Part shown: piece by piece, positions 6,015 through 9,552 of the stretch
Layout: each line of letters opens with the position of its first letter
Position numbering within the stretch: the stretch's first letter is position 1
Assembly: GCA_002294045.1 (NCBI GenBank)
Contig: DBEP01000027.1
Span: forward strand, 66,453 to 76,004
DNA from: Lachnoclostridium sp. UBA903
Lineage (GTDB): Bacteria; Bacillota; Clostridia; Lachnospirales; Lachnospiraceae
Length of the DNA: 9,552 bases
Direction of reading: 5' to 3'
Program-made: the position numbers and the translations under genes
Notes under the pieces: generated by a model
The model's input: the letters and a program-made list of their open reading frames with translations, nothing else
Told to the model about the DNA's origin: nothing
Database searches by the model: none

Positions 6015-6956
6015 ATGAAAATAAAAAAAGTAACTCTAATCGGATTGGGAGCAATGGGTGTGTTTTTTGCACCGAAGTTAGAACGATATCTTGGAAAAGA
6101 GAATTTCAGGGTGCTTGCCGGAGGTGAGCGCCGGAATAAATTGCTGGCAAGGGGCGTAGCGGTTAACGGCGTCAGACATCAATTTACAATCCTCACTCCG
6201 GAAACGGAAAGTGATCCTGCGGATTTGATTATTATGGCTGTAAAAGATACCGGATTCTCTGAGGCTGTTCGGGATATCCGGAACCAGGTGGGACGGGATA
6301 CCCAGATATTATGTGTCATGAATGGGATAGACAGTGAGGAGAGGCTGGCAGCAGTCTACGGCTGGGAGCATGTTTTATATTCCTACATGAGAGTCTCCAT
6401 TGCAATGAAAGACGGAGCTGCGGATTTTGACCCTGAGTTCGGAAAGATTTATTTTGGAGAGACAAAGAATGAAGAATTATCCCAAAGAGTTAAGGATGTC
6501 AGGGATTTATTTGATGCCTGCGGCATTCGTTACAGTATTGAACCGGATATGATCCGAGGCATGTGGTTTAAATTTATGTGTAATATCGGAGAGAATATGA
6601 CTTGCGCCATGTTAGGCATTCCCTTTGGTGCTTTCCATATAAGCGGACATGCCAATGCAATCCGGCGCAGCGGGATGCGGGAGGTGGTAAAAATCGCAAA
6701 CTGTCTTGGCATTGATCTGGGAGAAGAAGAAATAGAGAACCAGGAGGCTATGATTAAAAAAATACCCTTTGCCAACAAACCATCCACCCTGCAGGACCTG
6801 GAAAACAGCCGCATGACTGAAATAGAAATGTTTGCGGGAAGAGTGGTCAGGCTTGGTGAAGAGCTTGGTATTGAAACGCCGGTGAACTGGATGTTCTATC
6901 ACGGAATAAAAGTATGTGAAGAGAAGAGTATGGGAAAGTTTGACAGAAACGGATAA
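6015..6956 (+). CDS. Ketopantoate reductase family (PanE/ApbA) NADPH-dependent oxidoreductase
   Basis: This 313-aa cytoplasmic dehydrogenase belongs to the family that reduces 2-dehydropantoate to pantoate in the pantothenate/CoA pathway. The N-terminal Rossmann domain has GLGAMG (10-15), the VKDTG segment (76-80, typically VK) and MNGID (102-106). The C-terminal helical domain has the conserved WFKFMCNIGEN (184-194), with the catalytic lysine at 186 and the two asparagines at 190 and 194. Further on, STLQDLENSRMTEIEMFAG carries the family Asp and Glu. The protein is near the usual length (about 300 aa) and looks intact. The ATG at 6015 is used because MKIKKVTLIGLG matches family starts; upstream in-frame codons reach a GTG at 5967 with no support. 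Many paralogues in Clostridia are not true PanE, and no panB, panC or panD lies nearby, so the substrate remains open. Confidence 0.85.
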   Translation: MKIKKVTLIGLGAMGVFFAPKLERYLGKENFRVLAGGERRNKLLARGVAVNGVRHQFTILTPETESDPADLIIMAVKDTGFSEAVRDIRNQVGRDTQILCVMNGIDSEERLAAVYGWEHVLYSYMRVSIAMKDGAADFDPEFGKIYFGETKNEELSQRVKDVRDLFDACGIRYSIEPDMIRGMWFKFMCNIGENMTCAMLGIPFGAFHISGHANAIRRSGMREVVKIANCLGIDLGEEEIENQEAMIKKIPFANKPSTLQDLENSRMTEIEMFAGRVVRLGEELGIETPVNWMFYHGIKVCEEKSMGKFDRNG

Positions 6957-6974
6957 ATCAGTATAAAATATCTG

Positions 6975-6990
6975 CGGTTAATTTTAACCG
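6975..6990. repeat. Palindrome between the reductase and rhomboid genes
   Basis: CGGTTAA and TTAACCG flank a TT centre, giving a perfect 16-bp palindrome 18 nt after the reductase stop. The half-site resembles the arms of the repeat in front of eamA, and the 10-mer TTTTAACCGG is shared between 5667-5676 and 6982-6991. It could be an operator or a short RNA stem; no U tract follows it. Confidence 0.35.
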
Positions 6991-7026
6991 GGCGTGTAAC
7001 CATATTAAAAGAAAGGCAGGACGCAT

Positions 7027-7629
7027 ATGAAAAAGAAATCCGGAATATTTCAATACAATTCCCCGGTAACACTGACATTTGCTTTTATATCCCTGGCGGT
7101 GCTGCTGTTGGGGATTACAACCAACGGGGTAAGTACAAGCCTGTTTTTCTGTACCTATAAATCCTCCTGGTCGGACCCTCTTACCTTTATCAGAATGTTC
7201 GGACATGTGCTGGGACATGCCGGCTGGAATCATTTTTCCGGCAATATGGTCCTGTTTCTGGTATTGGGGCCTATGCTGGAAGAGAAGTACGGTTCAAAGT
7301 TTTTCCTGAAAATGATAGCTTTAACAGCTTTTGTATCCGGAATGTTTTACAATATTCTTTATCCCCATAATATGCTCTTAGGTGCCAGCGGAATCGTATT
7401 TATGATGATTGTTTTATCATCGGCAGCCGGTATGAAGGAAGGCAGGATACCGATTACCCTGATACTGGTTGTAATGATATATCTGGGAGGCGAAGTAATA
7501 AACAGTCTGGGTTCGGAGGACGGAATCGCACATGGGGCTCACATAATAGGCGGAATCTGCGGAGCCGGCTTCGGCCTTCTGGGCAGCAGGAAAACCAGGC
7601 CCCATAGACCGCACAGGAAAAGGCAGTAA
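7027..7629 (+). CDS. Rhomboid-family intramembrane serine protease
   Basis: This 200-aa multi-pass membrane protein is predicted to cleave transmembrane segments of other proteins. It has the features of an active GlpG-type rhomboid: HFSGN (69-73, the HxxxN oxyanion-side motif), GASG (119-122) with nucleophile Ser121, and a histidine helix HGAHIIGG (169-176) in which His172 is the likely general base. A hydrophobic first helix spans about 14-30, and the C-terminus ends in a short Arg/His/Lys-rich cytoplasmic tail (about 187-200). No accessory domain is present. AGGCAGGA lies about 5 nt upstream of the ATG. The 70-bp gap after the reductase suggests possible co-transcription. Bacterial rhomboid substrates are rarely predictable from context, and none is evident here. 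Confidence 0.9.
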   Translation: MKKKSGIFQYNSPVTLTFAFISLAVLLLGITTNGVSTSLFFCTYKSSWSDPLTFIRMFGHVLGHAGWNHFSGNMVLFLVLGPMLEEKYGSKFFLKMIALTAFVSGMFYNILYPHNMLLGASGIVFMMIVLSSAAGMKEGRIPITLILVVMIYLGGEVINSLGSEDGIAHGAHIIGGICGAGFGLLGSRKTRPHRPHRKRQ

Positions 7630-7644
7630 GTATTTAAATTATAT

Positions 7645-7680
7645 ATATAGGTTGATTTTATCCTATATTTAGTTTATACT
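7645..7680 (+). promoter_or_regulatory. Promoter and likely operator of the toxin-antitoxin pair
   Basis: TTGATT (7652-7657), a 17-nt spacer and TATACT (7675-7680) make a good sigma-A promoter 19 nt before the antitoxin ATG. A perfect inverted repeat ATATAGG (7645-7651) / CCTATAT (7662-7668) brackets the -35. Phd/YefM antitoxins usually repress their own promoter, so this repeat is a natural operator candidate. Confidence 0.65.
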
Positions 7681-7698
7681 ATAGTTGAGGTGAGAAAA

Positions 7699-7950
7699 AT
7701 GGATATTAATACTGAGCTTTTGGTGCCCATGACTGACGCAAACCAAAATTTTTCAAAGGTAGTCCGCATAGTGGATGAAGAAGGTTTGGCTGTTATTTTA
7801 AAAAATAATAAACCTCGTTATGTAATTGCACCTTTTTCCGAATATGACGAGATGATAGCATGGAAAAAGGAACGGAGTGGCCGGATTGAAAAAACAGCGG
7901 TTAAAGTGCTGGAAGATAACCTGGAAGCGTTCCGGGAGCTAGCCAAATGA
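7699..7950 (+). CDS. Phd/YefM-family antitoxin
   Basis: This 83-aa antitoxin of a type II system is expected to bind DNA through its N-terminal domain and to neutralise the Doc-type toxin through its C-terminal tail. The sequence follows the family pattern: VPMTDANQNFSKVVRIVDEEGLAVILKNNKPRYVI corresponds to the conserved beta-alpha-beta DNA-binding fold (about residues 9-43), then a SEYDEM turn and a charged helical tail that would wrap the toxin. The ATG at 7699 is favoured because GAGGTG sits 6-8 nt upstream; a GTG at 7690 would overlap that site. Its TGA overlaps the toxin ATG (ATGA), the translational coupling typical of these pairs. The gene appears intact although its partner is frameshifted. 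Confidence 0.9.
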   Translation: MDINTELLVPMTDANQNFSKVVRIVDEEGLAVILKNNKPRYVIAPFSEYDEMIAWKKERSGRIEKTAVKVLEDNLEAFRELAK

Positions 7951-8320
7951 TTTTTTTAACTATTAGTGAAATTGTCGATTTACAAAAGAAAATTATAGAC
8001 AGGACTGGCGGGCTTCAGGGAATTCGCGACAATGGGCTTTTGGAATCCGCAGTTTACAGTACTTTAGCCGGGTTTGAGAACATGGAACGGTATCCCACTA
8101 TTGAGGAAAAGGCTGCGCGGCTGGCATATGCATTACAAATAACCACCCATTTTTAGATGGAAACAAGCGTATTGGTATTTATGTGATGCTGGTGACATTG
8201 GAGTTGAATGGATTCGGCCTGCATTTTACACAACCGGAGCTTGTAAATTTAGGGTTGGGCATTGCAGATGGTTCTCTTTCTTATGAGGCTGTACTACAAT
8301 GGTTGCAGGCACATAAATAA
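7947..8320 (+). pseudogene. Doc/Fic-family toxin, frameshifted
   Basis: Doc toxins are Fic-fold kinases that inactivate elongation factor Tu. The first 65 codons (7947-8141) read as a good Doc N-terminus, including the GGLQGIRDNGLLESAV segment. The frame then closes at TAG 8154-8156. The -1 frame takes over immediately with the catalytic Fic motif HPFLDGNKRIG (from 8144) and continues to the TAA at 8318-8320, ending in a normal Doc C-terminus. The combined length of about 124 residues matches Doc (about 126). Restoring one A in the AAATAACC stretch near 8138-8142 would give ALQINHPFLDGNKR, so the simplest explanation is a one-base deletion or a base-call error. The 69-aa product of the open frame lacks the catalytic motif and should be inactive. 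A Shine-Dalgarno GGGAG lies 8 nt before the ATG. Confidence 0.88.
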
Positions 8321-8329
8321 ATACAGCCT

Positions 8330-8358
8330 GTTCACATGCGGTTTATGTGAACTTATTT
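8330..8358 (+). terminator. Terminator after the toxin-antitoxin pair
   Basis: A perfect 8-bp stem GTTCACAT (8330-8337) / ATGTGAAC (8345-8352) with a 7-nt loop is followed by TTATTT. It begins 9 nt after the ancestral toxin stop codon. Confidence 0.6.
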
Positions 8359-8414
8359 AGTGAGGATGTAATTTGGCAGCATAATATAGTCGAAGATAAG
8401 AGAGTGATAGGAAC

Positions 8415-8464
8415 TATAATAAAAGACGAGAGATAGTTGGTCTCTTGTCTTTTATTATATTTTT
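8415..8464 (+). terminator. Strong second terminator hairpin upstream of pdaA
   Basis: A 19-nt arm TATAATAAAAGACGAGAGA (8415-8433) pairs with 8441-8459 around a 7-nt loop. The single non-Watson-Crick position is a G-U wobble on the plus strand and would be C-A on the minus strand. TTTTT follows at 8460-8464. It insulates the downstream gene; the 56 nt between this and the preceding terminator show no convincing gene. Confidence 0.75.
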
Positions 8465-8619
8465 ATATGTTTAAATATTGGAAGAGGCCTTCCTTCCGTC
8501 CCGGCCTGTGTTTGTCCTGCGTGAAATATGGTAAAAATGACAAAAAGGACAATGTATCCAGGAATGACCGGATAAACTGTAAAATATATTTTAATAATGA
8601 TAATTTGATGGAGTTTGGA
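8465..8619. other. Non-coding leader/spacer before pdaA
   Basis: This spacer has a small GGAAG/CTTCC stem near 8478-8491 and is AT-rich to the right. The pdaA reading frame stays open through it, but the translation is not family-like. No clear sigma-A or forespore (SigF/SigG) promoter could be assigned by eye. Confidence 0.4.
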
Positions 8620-9435
8620 ATGAAGCTGATAAAAGATAAAAAGATAGTGATTTTTATTCTTTTATTTACGATTGCGTATTTTATTGGAGGGGGAATTGCC
8701 ATGCTGGTAAATGCCTATGAAAAAGATACGCTATTGGCAGATGCGGATAACTGGGGTCTGGGATTTTCTACGGAAGGCCAGCCGCCTACGGCTAATGCTA
8801 CGGCAGATGAACTGAAGAAATATGATACCTATTATATAGGAGACACGAATAAGAAGGTTATCTATCTGACCTTTGATGCGGGGTATGAAAACGGTTATAC
8901 CTCGATAATATTAGATGCGCTGAAAAAGCATAACGTACCTGCAACCTTTTTTCTGGTTGGCAATTATATAACGACAAGTCCCGACCTGGTGAAACGAATG
9001 GTGGCGGAAGGGCATAATGTGGGAAACCATACATATAATCATCCTGATATGTCTAAAATTTCTTCTGTAGAAGCCTTCCGTAAAGAGCTGGAGGATTTAG
9101 AGAAAGCTTATGAAGACATTACGGGAGAGAAGATGACAAAGTATTATCGGCCGCCCCAGGGTAAATACAGTGTGAATAACCTGGAAATGGCGAAAGAACA
9201 GGGATATAAAACCTTCTTCTGGAGCCTGGCCTATGTGGATTGGTACAATGATAAACAGCCTACGAAAGAGGAAGCGTTTAAAAAACTGTTAGGCAGGATT
9301 CATCCCGGTGCAATTGTTCTCCTTCACAGTACGTCAAAGACAAATTCCGAAATCCTGGATGAACTGCTAACGAAGTGGGAGGAAATGGGATATACCTTCG
9401 GAATATTAAAAGATCTGGCTGAAAAACAGGAATAG
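8620..9435 (+). CDS. pdaA: PdaA-like delta-lactam-biosynthetic de-N-acetylase (sporulation)
   Basis: It is predicted to remove the N-acetyl group from muramic acid during spore-cortex synthesis, the step leading to muramic delta-lactam, which cortex-lytic enzymes need at germination. The 271-aa protein has a signal-anchor helix (about 9-31) and one NodB (CE4) domain with YLTFDAGYENGYT (82-94), GNHTYNH (135-141), YRPPQGKYS (176-184), FFWSLAYVDW (199-208) and HPGAIVLLHSTSKTN (228-242). These follow B. subtilis PdaA closely, including the FDxGYENG form in which the usual second Asp is replaced (Ala here). The start at 8620 is chosen because GGAG lies 6 nt upstream and the signal anchor follows at once; longer starts in frame (8608, 8437) add non-family residues, and the first lies in the terminator loop. 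It supports a spore-forming host. Confidence 0.9.
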   Translation: MKLIKDKKIVIFILLFTIAYFIGGGIAMLVNAYEKDTLLADADNWGLGFSTEGQPPTANATADELKKYDTYYIGDTNKKVIYLTFDAGYENGYTSIILDALKKHNVPATFFLVGNYITTSPDLVKRMVAEGHNVGNHTYNHPDMSKISSVEAFRKELEDLEKAYEDITGEKMTKYYRPPQGKYSVNNLEMAKEQGYKTFFWSLAYVDWYNDKQPTKEEAFKKLLGRIHPGAIVLLHSTSKTNSEILDELLTKWEEMGYTFGILKDLAEKQE

Positions 9436-9529
9436 TTTATCTCTGATTTCTACAGCATTTTACTTATAATTTATGACAGAATTTTTTATGAACAGCGAAA
9501 TATTTGAACACGTTTTTGGTTTTTGTTTA

Positions 9530-9552
9530 TGGTATAATGTCGACAGACATTA
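9530..9552 (+). promoter_or_regulatory. Extended -10 promoter overlapped by a palindrome at the right edge
   Basis: TG-G-TATAAT at 9530-9538 is a consensus extended -10, with only a weak -35 upstream (T-rich, no TTGACA at 17 nt). TAATGTC (9535-9541) and GACATTA (9546-9552) are perfect inverted copies separated by GACA, and the repeat may continue beyond the window. Together with the preceding AT it matches 16-39 at 21 of 24 positions. It presumably drives a gene to the right that is not visible here. Confidence 0.6.

Noticed and set aside
8133..8156. Programmed -1 ribosomal frameshift in the Doc toxin
   Set aside because: No X-XXY-YYZ heptamer is in frame. Slippage on the T run at 8150-8154 would give HFLDGNKR, missing a residue in the Fic motif. 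A one-base deletion explains the data better.
8437..8619. N-terminal extension of PdaA from an upstream in-frame GTG/ATG
   Set aside because: The upstream start lies in the terminator loop, and the extra residues do not match the family or precede the signal anchor sensibly.
1..9552. The window as a mobile element bounded by the near-identical edge palindromes
   Set aside because: No transposase, integrase or relaxase is present, the gene content is ordinary, and both copies overlap extended -10 elements, so a shared operator is simpler.

Overview
The window looks like chromosomal DNA of a low-GC, anaerobic, spore-forming Firmicute, most likely a Lachnospiraceae or related Clostridia member. 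Three things support this: a [FeFe]-hydrogenase maturase GTPase (HydF), a PdaA-type spore-cortex deacetylase, and AT-rich spacers with consensus sigma-A promoters and U-tailed hairpins. No rRNA, tRNA, CRISPR array or transposase was seen. The species call is an inference from gene content.

Layout. At the left edge, a palindrome overlapping an extended -10 precedes a LacI-family regulator (150-1145, +), which ends in a cluster of inverted repeats. A convergent minus-strand block follows, read from right to left: a one-domain EamA transporter (5583-5167), hydF (5103-3880), an aspartase-like lyase (3632-2316) and a membrane-anchored CE4 polysaccharide deacetylase (2214-1309). The hydF-aspartase gap contains three inverted repeats. 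One is a long stem whose mismatches become G-U pairs only in the minus-strand RNA, and one is a U-tailed terminator-like hairpin placed as an attenuator would be. Upstream of eamA there is a possible 25-codon ORF enclosed by a 9-bp inverted repeat.

From 5801 to the right everything is on the plus strand: a perfect consensus promoter, a 26-codon aromatic-rich leader ORF that stops 2 nt before a PanE/ApbA-type ketoacid reductase (6015-6956), an intact-looking rhomboid protease (7027-7629), a Phd/YefM-Doc toxin-antitoxin pair whose toxin is broken by a one-base frameshift (7699-8320), two terminator-like hairpins, and a PdaA-like delta-lactam deacetylase (8620-9435). The window ends on an extended -10 promoter overlapped by a palindrome nearly identical to the one at the left edge.

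How the genes fit together. HydF is the scaffold/carrier GTPase that delivers the 2Fe precursor to [FeFe]-hydrogenase. The neighbouring aspartase-like lyase releases ammonia and fumarate, and it may support maturation or fermentative nitrogen metabolism. HydE, HydG and the hydrogenase itself are not in the window. PdaA points to endospore cortex remodelling. The other genes look like independent single-gene units. The points most worth a second look are the repeated palindromic promoter at both edges, the structured leader of the aspartase gene, and the two short ORFs in front of eamA and the reductase.
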